A stretch of DNA of 64,000 nt from Dichetophora obliterata (taxonomy: Eukaryota; Arthropoda; Insecta; Diptera; Sciomyzidae). Under the pieces are notes generated by a model. The model made no database searches, was not told the DNA's origin, and was given only the letters and a program-made list of their open reading frames with translations. Every line of letters starts with the position of its first letter. The first letter of the stretch is position 1. This document shows, piece after piece, positions 55,911-64,000 of this stretch. Location: NCBI GenBank assembly GCA_963920525.1, contig OY986439.1, forward strand, positions 23,526,819 to 23,590,818. Direction: 5' to 3'. The position numbers were made by a program, and so were the translations under genes.

Positions 55911-56279
55911 AAAGTAAAGAAGTAAAAAGGTTTGCTACATTACGAATGCAAAACGGGTACGTGGGTTCGAGATCCAGCTAAATTCGTAGTCCAGAAATAG
56001 TCTAAAACTTTAACTTTTTTTAGATTAAAATAAATTTAACTAAAGTAGGGATTAAAAAAGTAAAAATACCTTTAATCCAAAGTTTGGATTCAAAAATAGT
56101 CCAATATATTTAACCGTGCGGCGTGTTCACTTTTTGTGCTGATTCGACATATTTTGATCTCTCCAATCCAATATTTTACGGTTGAAAACGACGGAGCAGA
56201 TTCACCATAATATTTATCGAGCTTTTCTTTTGTTTCTTTCGCACTTTTGTTACGCAAAAAGTAATGCTTAATCAAAGTA

Positions 56280-57541
56280 TGAAATCCTGCTTTATCTATT
56301 TTTATAACAATATCAAAAGTTGTTTAATTTACAACACTGTAAAGTCATTATTCATTGACAGATCGATCTGATTTATAGTGTGTTCATGTTAAGGTTGCCA
56401 CCAGTCAAAAATTTCATGCATTTGAAGAGTGGTGGTGCCACTTGATGCTACTTGGTGCTACTTGAGCAGCATTTTGAACGCTCTAGTAAAAGTAGATCTT
56501 ATGTTTCGATTTACTACTAGGCATCTATAGAACGTGTGATATCACAAATTTTTGTCCACAAATGCCTCAAACTAACGAAGCTTTTTTCTCAACATGTCCA
56601 ATATTTTTTTTGTTAGGATACAAACTATTTTTTAAGAAGAAGAATCGTTATATGTTCTTTTGTTGTTGTTGTTTCTTCACTGTCAATTATCAGTGAATAT
56701 GTGACAACTTTACAATTGTCTGGAATTCAATGCGTAATATAAAAATTGTCAAAGAATCCAGCAACATATCTTTGAGCAACAACAGTAGCAGCTACAACAG
56801 TAGATCATGTTTGAAAACATAGAACTGGTAAGGTAACAGTAAATATTTTTATATAGTGATTTAATTAAACTTTCATTCAAAGAAAATTTGAGGGAAATCG
56901 ATTGGAGATGACGAAGATATTTGCTTGCATAATCAAAACTTGAAATGCCAATAGATTTTTTCTCATTCTAAAGCGTTGACCATACCTTAAGAAAATGTGT
57001 TGTACTAAGAAAATCTTAAGTTCCAAATTTTCGCAATAATTTTGATATCAAAATAGACAAAATTTTTTTAAAAATATCTGTAAAATCATCAGGAAAAAAC
57101 TTTCGTATGCCGTTATTTTTCTCAACCAGGGCTTTTCATACAAAAATACGTTGTACTGAGAAAAGTTACAGTTTTCGAGATATCGTCAAGATAACTTTAT
57201 TGTCAAAATAAAGGGAATTTTTCAGAATTTACTATTTGTAAAAAATTCCACCATCACAATATATACTCACACACGTTACATAAAAAATGCTTATTGTAGG
57301 GTATCCGTAAGAGTTAGCGAAAAATGTTTTTTGTACATTTTATTAAGGTATAAAATTTCGTCTCACGCCATGTTCTTCCATTTCTTATAGTTTAGGTTTT
57401 ACTTCAGAAATATTTTTTTACGCTCATATTTCAGGTTAAAGGTCAAAAATATTCGGCTATCTCCTTCTCCCTACTCTAGTTTATTTAAAAAAATTATCAA
57501 AATCGATTCAGAAACAGGGAAGAACTGTTTCTCCTACGCCT
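56280..57541. other. AT-rich DNA, no gene recognised
   Basis: A direct repeat GTGCTACTTG is seen near 56451-56465. No exon, TIR or array recognised. Confidence 0.35.
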
Positions 57542-58368
57542 ATCTATATCTAAACTATTATATAAAATTGAAGTGAAAATTTATAGTTGCGACCTTACTT
57601 CAAAAGTACTGGGCCGATTTTTATGAAAAAATTTTTAAAATATCATATTTGTGCTACAGATTTATTTATGGGCATTTTCCTTTCGAAATTTTAATAAGTA
57701 TATTTACTTAATTGAGCCATGTTGCTCTCTATAATTCTCTTTCTTTTCGTGCTCAGCTAGCAGAGCGCAACAAAAAAAACTGATGAGCTTCGAGCAAGGT
57801 TCATTTATAAGGTTGTGGCACTTGAGAGAAATGCACTCTTTTTCCGCCTTTGCTTGAACTGTCACTGCTTGAACTGTCACTGTCTTTTCTTTGTTCTAAG
57901 CATTAATTTTCTTCATTTCTTTTCATCCATTCTGACAGTTCGACCGAGCTCGCTCTCAATGCCACAACCTTATAAATGAGCCTTGGCCGCGGGCAAGGTG
58001 AAAAGTTTGAACTACAAACTATTGATATTTTTTCAATTATTGTCGTAGCTCAATTTTAAGCATTATTCATTTGTCTTATTTTCTCTGAACTCTCAACAAA
58101 ATACTCGAACATTTAAATGCAGAGCGGCGTTCCAAAACAAAACAAAACAAAAAAATACACTCTTATTTCTTTGACATGTATTGTCTTAACCCAATAAGGA
58201 CGATGATGCCATATCGCATTACTGAGTCGGATGTCGTAAAACTACCCGTAGCACATAAAAATTAGTCAAAATCAAAATTAAGTAAAAATTAGCACTTGTG
58301 TGAAAAAATTGTCCCGTCTTTAAGGCGTTAAGGAGATTGTTAAAAAGCGGACAACAGGGGCCTGCTAG
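57542..58368 (+). mobile_element. Helitron/DINE-like element, copy 3
   Basis: The left end ATCTATATCTAAACTATTAT and right end GGGGCCTGCTAG match the outer ends of copies 1 and 2 in the opposite orientation. The body includes ACTTCAAAAGTACTGGGCCG and GCTCAGCTAGCAGAGCGCAA, then a small TIR element interrupts it. A segment at 58018-58110 (ATTATTGTCGTAGCTCAATT) recurs at 61105-61206. No protein. Confidence 0.55.
57800..57989. mobile_element. MITE nested in Helitron-like copy 3
   Basis: TTCATTTATAAGGTTGTGGC near 57800 and its inverted partner GCCACAACCTTATAAATGAG at 57961 form arms of about 28 bp. The host sequence CGAGCAAGG (57791-57799) is repeated as CGGGCAAGG immediately after (about 57990), and copies 1 and 2 have only one version of this site, so it looks like a 9-bp target duplication with one change. 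TGAACTGTCACTGCT is tandemly duplicated inside. A 9-bp target would suit a Mutator-like element. Confidence 0.55.
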
Positions 58369-59040
58369 TTTTTATATATAACGAAATGGCTTACAATATA
58401 AATTTGTGTATATAACTTTGGAGTGGTGTGAAATATTTGAAAATTTTTTTAATAGAAATTATTTCTTTTAGAAGCTGTAGAACTTTGTAATAATTATAAA
58501 TTATAAAATTTTAATTGAAGTGCTTATTGCAATAACGCGATAAGCCACACGATCAAAAAAATAAATTTTTTAGGCTGAATACGTAACTGAATGTATTGTT
58601 TGGCTGTTGGCCTGAATAGATTTTGGCTAGTGTTTATTAATTTTCTAACCTATTTGAAAAGTTTCCATTTCTTCATAAAAAATTAATTTTTTGAAAACTT
58701 AAAACTCGATTATTTCAAAATTTTTTTTATGTGTCTTATCCTGTTTTTGCAATAAGCCCTTCAATTAAAAAACATTTTGAAAATTAATTTTCATCAAATA
58801 AATCATATGGGTAGGTATATCACAATTATCGATGATAGAAACGGATGATTTTTTATGTGTCAAAATAAATCAATTTTTGCTTATAAACGATATGTCATAT
58901 GAAAGACCGCAAAAAGAAAAAATTACAACAAAAAAAACGTATGAAATAAATCTTAAAAAAGTTTACGACTACATTCGATGTTTGCGTATTAATATACTAT
59001 ATTTATAATATAAGATATTGATTTATACTGTTTTTTACTA
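58369..59040. other. AT-rich DNA, no gene recognised
   Basis: No exon, array or TIR element recognised. Confidence 0.4.
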
Positions 59041-59985
59041 ATGACCGAAAATAACAGTTATTTTCGAAATTTCTATTCTAAAAGTCAAATGGAAAGAGTT
59101 AGTCTATCCGATATTTGAAAATAGCAATGTGATGCTTGTTGATATAAAAGTTAAAATTTGACTTTTATTTTTTCCATCAAAAATAGCAGTTAAAATTTTA
59201 CTTTTATTTTTTCGATCAAAAGTAAAAGTTTAAATTTTATTTTTAATTTTTATTTTTTTCGATAAAAGTAACAGTTTAAATACTACTTTTATTTTTTCGG
59301 TCAAAAATTAGTTATTTTAATTTGTATATCATCTGCTTGCAGTCGCTGTTCCAGTCGTTTGCGAAATAAATGAAAACAGAATGTGCAATAATAAGCAACT
59401 AAGCGATGCAATGCAACCATATGAAGATCAATAGCAATGTTTTTATCTCTGTGCAAAAATGTTACTAATATAGGTGTAAAAGAATAAAAAATGTTACTCT
59501 ATTAATTGTTTGTAAAATTTAAACTATTATAATAGTTCATAAGAAATTGATCCGTCAAATTTTTAATCTCTATTTCTGATCGGAAAAATAAAATCAAAAA
59601 AATAAAAGTAAAATAGTTCATAAGAAATTGATCCGTCAAATTTGTAATATCTATTTTTGATCGGAAAAATAAAATCAAAAAAATAAAAGTAAAATTTTAA
59701 CTGTTATTATTGATCAAAAAATAAAAGTCAAATTTAGAATTTTTTATTTTTGATTAAAATCAAAATTAAAATCAAAATTTAACTTATATTTTTGATCGAA
59801 AAAATAAGTCGTGTTTTAACTTTTATTTTTGATAAAAAAATAAAAGTCAAATTTTAACTTATATTAGTGATCGAAAAAATAAAAGTCAAATTTTAACTTT
59901 TATTTTTGATCGAAATGAAATCAGTCAACAAATAACGATTATTTGTTGACTTTTTGAAAAAAATTATAACCGTTACGGTCTCTGT
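59041..59985. repeat. GATC-hairpin repeat family, copy C
   Basis: Best-preserved ends: starts ATGACCGAAAATAACAGTTA and ends TTATAACCGTTACGGTC, giving inverted GACCG...GTTAT termini. The interior alternates ACTTTTATTTTTTCGATC and GATCGAAAAAATAAAAGTCA blocks. A block with AAATTGATCCGTCAAATTT is tandemly duplicated (about 59545 and 59625). The lead-in AGTCAAATGGAAAGAGT and the tail AACGATTATTTGTTGACTTT match copy B. The copy ends about 60 bp upstream of the first Nrg exon recognised here. Confidence 0.65.
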
Positions 59986-60046
59986 TTTTTACAATATACC
60001 TTTTAGTAAAATTATCTAATATATCTCTTCTCTTCTCTCTTTTCAG

Positions 60047-60214
60047 CTCAATGTGTACTTCTAATTTTAGGTTCGTTCATCTTTAATATTCCATAAAATA
60101 GTTTAAAAGAGTGCGTCGGGTTTTAACTATCGGGGGAAAAAAATAAACTCGCTTAAATAAAGTCGTTAAAGGCATTCGTCGATCAGGATCACTGTAACAC
60201 TTAAGAAAAACATC
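60047..60214 (+). promoter_or_regulatory. Nrg: Nrg 5' UTR segment with candidate splice acceptors and a uORF
   Basis: A strong polypyrimidine tract (TCTTCTCTCTTTTCAG, ending 60046) precedes this block, so the start-codon exon probably begins at 60047 after an upstream 5' UTR intron; a weaker acceptor TTCTAATTTTAG ends at 60072. If the first is used, the leader contains a short upstream ORF (60051-60086, 11 codons) that could dampen translation. No promoter is visible, which fits an upstream non-coding first exon elsewhere in the 13.5-kb divergent interval. Confidence 0.5.
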
Positions 60215-61818
60215 ATGGGACGGCAGTCGTGTACGCTTGCCGTCCTCTTAGTGGCCGCTTTAGGCACCACAACCGCTTTAAGTAAGTATATAACACGAAT
60301 ATGATATTGCTCTCTATCAAACAAGTTTTATAAAGTCTTTATTGTAAGAATTATTGAGCTATGAAATTTGCTTGTCACGTTTTCCTGTCGCATTGAATCA
60401 AGTTTTTCCTGCTAAAAACATATCTGCCATTTCTCACTCCTTCCGCAACATTACATTCTGTACTGTTAGTTTTCTTGTTACGAGGGAAAACTTGATTGGA
60501 GTCACATCACAACACAACACATCCGTTTCCGTTCCGTTAAGTTTCTTTGGTTTTTGTTGTTGTTGCAATCTCATTCTGCGATATCGCATAGCAGAAAACT
60601 TAAAGTTGCTAAAAAGCTTTTGGCTCTTTTTTGTACATTAGTTGAAATTTTCCGACCATCTGCTGGAGCATCAGCACGATTTTGATGTCTTAGGTATTTA
60701 TATATTTTTTTTTGCTGTGGCTATAACTTTGATGTAATTATTTTCCCATAATATTTTCGTTGTAGCTTTCTTTAGTGAAAGTTTGATGCTCAAAATAATG
60801 TTTTTTTTTTGTAAACTTCTGCCTACAATCAAATTGCAGTCAAAATCACATTTCATCACGAATTTTGTGAGGGTTCTATTTAACGCGCTATCAGTCTGTC
60901 TGTCAGTTTGTCTGCCTATCAAAAAGCCAGTCTATGCATTTCAAGCTGTTTATGCATAAAATCTATCAACCGTTTTTGTAGTGCAAATGAAAACCTGTTT
61001 ATGTTTATGGTATTAGAATTCATGTTTCATATCAACTAAACAGCTGTTAGTTTTCTCTTTGAAAATGTTAGAAGTGTTATACATCTAACAACAAAAATGT
61101 AATACAAGAAACTATTGACATTTGTTCAATTATTGTCGTAGTTCAATTTTAAGCACTATTCATATGTCTTATTTTCTCTGAACTCTCAACAAAATACTCG
61201 AACTGAGAGACGCATTAAATAATATTTAAAGAACACTTTACACAACACTTAAAAGAGTGCTGCTCATCCAATTTCTATCACCGATAAGATTGTTAATTTC
61301 AAGACTGTGAAACTGTTGAAATGGTTGACTGACAGGGAGGGCAAAAAAAAAATCAAATTTCAAATTATTTTTACAATTTTCATGTTAGGCGATATTTTTA
61401 GAGGAACAAATATACCAAAATAGATATTAAGTTTTTCAAAATAGGTATTTAGTTATTGTAAAGTAGTCGGAATTAAAAAATGGTAGACTATAAATTTGAC
61501 AACAACAACAATGAGGTAGATTTTGCTCCAGATAGTTTTAAATGAATTTTCAAGAGAGACTTACAAAAGAATTTCTTTATGATGCGTGTTCTAATATGGA
61601 GCAATTTTCTAAAAATTAATCTCTTGTAAATAAATAACTCTCATGATTTTATAAACACCTAATTGTTTTAATATAAATTTTTTTCCAGTCAACTCACCGC
61701 CTCGCATCATCAAACAACCACCAACCGATGAACTTCTATTTAAAGTTGCACAACAAAATAAAGAAAGTGACAAACCATTCATTATTGAATGTGAAGCTGA
61801 AGGACAGCCCGACCCAAC
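60215..61818 (+). CDS. Nrg: Neuroglian (L1-family cell adhesion molecule), first two coding exons, partial
   Basis: Neuroglian is a membrane Ig/FnIII adhesion protein that acts in axon guidance and septate junctions and links to ankyrin through its cytoplasmic tail. Exon 1: 60215-60281 codes MGRQSCTLAVLLVAALGTTT, a signal peptide with a hydrophobic core, ending phase 1 at a GTAAGT donor. Exon 2: 61689-61818, after TTTTTTTCCAG, codes I-N-S-P-P-R-I-I-K-Q-P-P-T-D-E-L-L and then FKVAQQNKESDKPFIIECEA and EGQPDPT, ending phase 2 at GTAAGT. The K-Q-P...LFKVAQQNKESD-PFIIECEA-GQP string is very close to the start of Drosophila neuroglian; the Cys in IIECEA is the first Cys of Ig domain 1. Intron 1 is 1407 nt. 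Only 65 residues plus two bases lie in the window; the remaining Ig and FnIII domains, membrane segment and tail lie beyond position 64000. Confidence 0.93.
60282..61688 (+). other. Nrg: Nrg intron 1
   Basis: GT-AG intron of 1407 nt. It holds no gene; the frame 60354-60641 and the minus frame 60698-60922 (which includes antisense of a GTCTGTCTGTCAGTTTGTCTG stretch) are not supported. A 100-bp segment at 61105-61206 (ATTATTGTCGTAGTTCAATT ... CTCTCAACAAAATACTCGAAC) matches the body of Helitron-like copy 3 at 58018-58110. Confidence 0.7.
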
Positions 61819-64000
61819 GTAAGTACAATTTTTGTTTTTGCTATCTTGCTATTCTGCCTGTAGTACGTAAAATCTGAATATTTGTTTTTTGACATTTTAA
61901 TCCGCTTATGTTGAAAGCTGTTTTAAATTTACACCAGCCGATTTTAACACCCACCATTTTTACTGCGCCCCGCTGACTTTGTAATCAGAAATTTCTACAC
62001 AAATATTATAAAATCTCTAAATTTTTTATTTATAATTGCTGTCTGTTTTAAATATGCCCTCCGGAGACGTTTTTTCTTTGTGCGTTTTGTCTCTCTCTAT
62101 TAATTTTAACCCATTCATTTGTGATAATTTCTTAATTTTCATACTAACATATTTTTTTTGTCTCGAACGTAATCTGTATTTTCCCCTCGTTTTCAAATTG
62201 ATTTTCAACATTAAGCATATTTCGTGTTATAGTTGTTAAGTTTTTTCAAGTAATTTACAGCTATTCTATTTTGTTCTGAAATATTTCCCCTCTCCGTGCG
62301 TGCTTTTGGAATGTGTACTAAATTAAAAATAAATTTGGGTTACATTTTTATTTTCAGTCGTGAGGAGATGTGTGTTTAGGTATATTCTATAGATAGGTGA
62401 GAGCGGGCAGAGACAATACGGTCGCAGTGTGTAATTTTTGTATGTGTTAAACGTAACATTAAAATTTGGTTGTGACACAATTTTGCGAAAATGTATTCAA
62501 TTAGGCTTACAAACAAAATATCTGCATTTAATACATCTTTTTACATAATTATACATAGTTTAGAAATTATAAAAGAATATAAAATTTATTTAAGTAGGCT
62601 AGTCAAATAAACTCAAATAAGAAGAAGAATAATTAATTTTTTTTACTATATAAATACTTATGATACAACCACTGAAGAGATTTTGCATTTTGCTTTTCAA
62701 AATCCTAACCTTTAAGTTTACTTGTTCCATTCCATTACTCACCGACTTTGAAAACAAAATTTTGAGAAAATTGCGTTCAAAGGAATTATTTAAGTCATTC
62801 AAAATAATTTTTTTGAATTCATGACTTCAAGTTTTAAAATCAGTAATCGTTTTGAAGTCATAATTTTTGATTCCAAATGAATCAGTTAATTGACATTTTT
62901 GTTGCAGTCTTTTAATTCATTCACTATGATTGAAGTGTTGTCATTCCTGGGTTCATTGTTTGCATTCAATTGTAATCAATTTGAAGTCAATGAAATCATT
63001 AGAAATGAGTTGATATCATGTTTTAAATCCATCAAATTGTGAAATTACTTGAAGTCAATTGAAGTCTTTTAATCGCATTCAAAAATTTTGAAGTCATTTT
63101 GTATGCAAAATAAAGTTTTGCTTATTCAAGCAAAATTAAGCCTGAAAGTAAAGGTAGAACAAAGATTTTGTTGTTTTTTGAGGGAGTACTAACCCATATA
63201 CACTAAATTTTTGTACTAAAACGACATGAAATATTTATTATTTTCCCTCGGTCATGATTTAATTAATTTTTAAAGATCTTTTAAAGATTTGACTTCACAT
63301 TGACTTCAAAGACTTCAACAAATACTTGAAGAAATTTTGAGAAAAATACGTTCAAAGGAATTATTTAAGTCATCCAATCATTTTTGATTTCATGACTTCA
63401 AGTTTCAATAACCTTTATGAAGTCATGCATTTAAAATCAATTGGTTAACATTTCTGTTGAAATATTTTTAATTCATTCACTATGATTGAAGTCATGATTC
63501 TTGGATTCATTGATTGCATTCAATTGTAATCAATTTGAAGTCAATGAAACCATTAGAAATGAGTTGATATCATGTTTTAAATCACCAAATTCTGGAAAAA
63601 CTTGAAGTCAATTGAAGTCTTTTGATTGCATTCGAAAGTTTTTAAAGACATTTTGTATGCAAAATAAAGTTTTGCTTATTCAAGCAAAATTAAGCATTGA
63701 AAGTAAAGGTAGAACAAAGATTTTGTGGTTTTTTTGGGGGAACACTAACCCAGATACTCTAATTTTTTGTACTAAAACGATAAAAGAATATTTAATGATT
63801 TCCCTCGGTCACGATTTAATTCATTTTTAAAGATTTCCATCATGTGACTTCACATTGACTTCAAAGACTTCAAAGACTTCAACAAATACTTAAAGAAATT
63901 TTGAGAAAAATACGTTCAAAGGAATTATTTAAGTCATCCAATCATTTTTTGATTTCGTGACTTCAAGTTTTTAAATCAATAATCTTTATGAAGTCATGCA
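61819..64000 (+). other. Nrg: Nrg intron 2 (5' part, runs off the window)
   Basis: Starts at the GTAAGT donor at 61819. The first ~940 bp are AT-rich without recognisable features; the remainder is a tandem repeat. No further exon with an Ig-domain signature is found before the window end, so the intron is at least 2.18 kb long. The frames 62036-62239 (plus), 62026-62211 (minus), 62599-62802 (minus) and 63612-63830 (plus) are not genes. Confidence 0.7.
62763..64000. repeat. ~570-bp tandem repeat in Nrg intron 2
   Basis: GAGAAAATTGCGTTCAAAGG at about 62763 recurs as GAGAAAAATACGTTCAAAGG at about 63338 and again at about 63901, giving periods of about 574 and 563 bp. Shared landmarks are TATGCAAAATAAAGTTTTGC (63102 and 63655) and CCCTCGGTCATGATTTAATT (63245; CCCTCGGTCACGATTTAATT at about 63801). 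Units are dense in GAAGTCA/TGACTTC words. At least two full units and the start of a third are present; the array continues past the window edge. Confidence 0.8.

Larger units (their letters stand above)
55283..56119. mobile_element. TIR insertion inside the mariner remnant
   Basis: The inserted block starts CACGGTTAAAAACCATGGAC and ends with the inverted TTTAACCGTG, then mariner sequence continues. Inner parts of both halves contain related words (ATCCAAAAAGGATTACTTTT on the left, TTAATCCAAAGTTTGGATTC on the right). It holds a tRNA-Arg-like segment (55503-55567, minus) and a fragment matching the piggyBac-like left end at 1598 (55822-55910, minus), so it is itself composite. The target duplication is unclear because CCG/CGG sits at both junctions. 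Confidence 0.6.
54735..56275 (-). pseudogene. mariner transposase remnant, split by an insertion
   Basis: The minus strand begins at 56275 with MIKHYFLRNKSAKETKEKLD and YYGESAPSFSTVKYW, the mariner N-terminal HTH. The frame is broken at about 56119 by an 835-bp insertion and resumes below 55282. Later blocks are HEHKLTARWVPRSLT (the mariner WVPHEL-type motif, near 55160), LTMDET followed by a stop where DETW is expected (near 55045), SKESAKEWVG, VLASIFWDSSILLIDYLRKG, D-N-A-H (second Asp, near 54843) and LLPHPPYSPDLATSE (third Asp of DD34D, near 54755). All three catalytic Asp codons remain but several frameshifts and a stop inactivate the gene. The TIRs of the element were not identified. Confidence 0.8.

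Overview
The window looks like euchromatin from a cyclorrhaphan (higher) fly. It is very AT-rich, has short GT-AG introns of 74 and 97 nt in one gene, and carries an insect-type mix of transposons: mariner, pogo/Tigger, piggyBac-like and PIF/Harbinger-like elements, Helitron/DINE-like repeats, and a LINE with an FP25K-like ORF1. It contains the 5' coding end of neuroglian (Nrg, the insect L1-CAM gene). The species cannot be fixed from the sequence alone; a tephritid or calyptrate is plausible.

Only two host genes can be supported. (1) Minus strand, 46673..42393: a three-exon gene for a 1369-residue, mostly disordered, charged protein of unknown function. Its short first exon supplies the start and its 59-nt last exon supplies a C-terminus ending in V-E-I, a class II PDZ-ligand shape. 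(2) Plus strand, 60215 onward: the signal-peptide exon and first Ig-domain exon of neuroglian; the rest lies beyond the window. The two genes point away from each other across about 13.5 kb that is largely repeats. Nrg intron 1 is 1.4 kb. The next intron runs off the window end and holds a roughly 570-bp tandem repeat.

Layout. 1-6 kb: no gene; a piggyBac-like TTAA element (1.6-2.4 kb), a GTAATC-rich foldback (2.9-3.7 kb), and a decayed GATC-hairpin repeat (4.4-4.8 kb). 6-11.6 kb: a LINE 3' fragment, then a composite TIR structure flanked by TTA (6589..11558) that encloses a small MITE and a nearly full-length but broken LINE. 14.5-15.6 kb: a 249-bp tandem array. 15.8-19.4 kb: a Helitron/DINE-like element split by a foldback and by a pogo-derived element, which itself contains a hairpin-family copy. 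22.4-26.3 kb: a second Helitron-like copy, then foldback arms around a 2.1-kb phased A-tract minisatellite. 26.6-32.3 kb: a tandem array of about 140 bp and three 9-bp minisatellite blocks. 34.6-36.4 kb: a degenerate pogo/Tigger transposon with perfect 24-bp TIRs. 38.3-40.2 kb: a PIF/Harbinger-like element holding inverted arrays. 41.4-42.2 kb: a 157-bp array. 42.4-46.7 kb: the 1369-aa gene. 47.2-53.2 kb: MITEs and a satellite of about 265 bp carrying a TIR element with a readable empty site. 54.7-56.3 kb: a broken mariner with a TIR insertion. 57.5-60 kb: a third Helitron-like copy with a nested MITE, and a third hairpin-family copy. 60-64 kb: Nrg.

Many long open frames are translations of minisatellites or antisense shadows and are not genes. 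No CRISPR, rRNA, convincing tRNA gene, LTR element or viral gene was recognised. The most unusual content is the layered nesting of elements and the A-tract-phased array between inverted arms. All family names rest on reading motifs, TIRs and target-site duplications by eye, without a database search.
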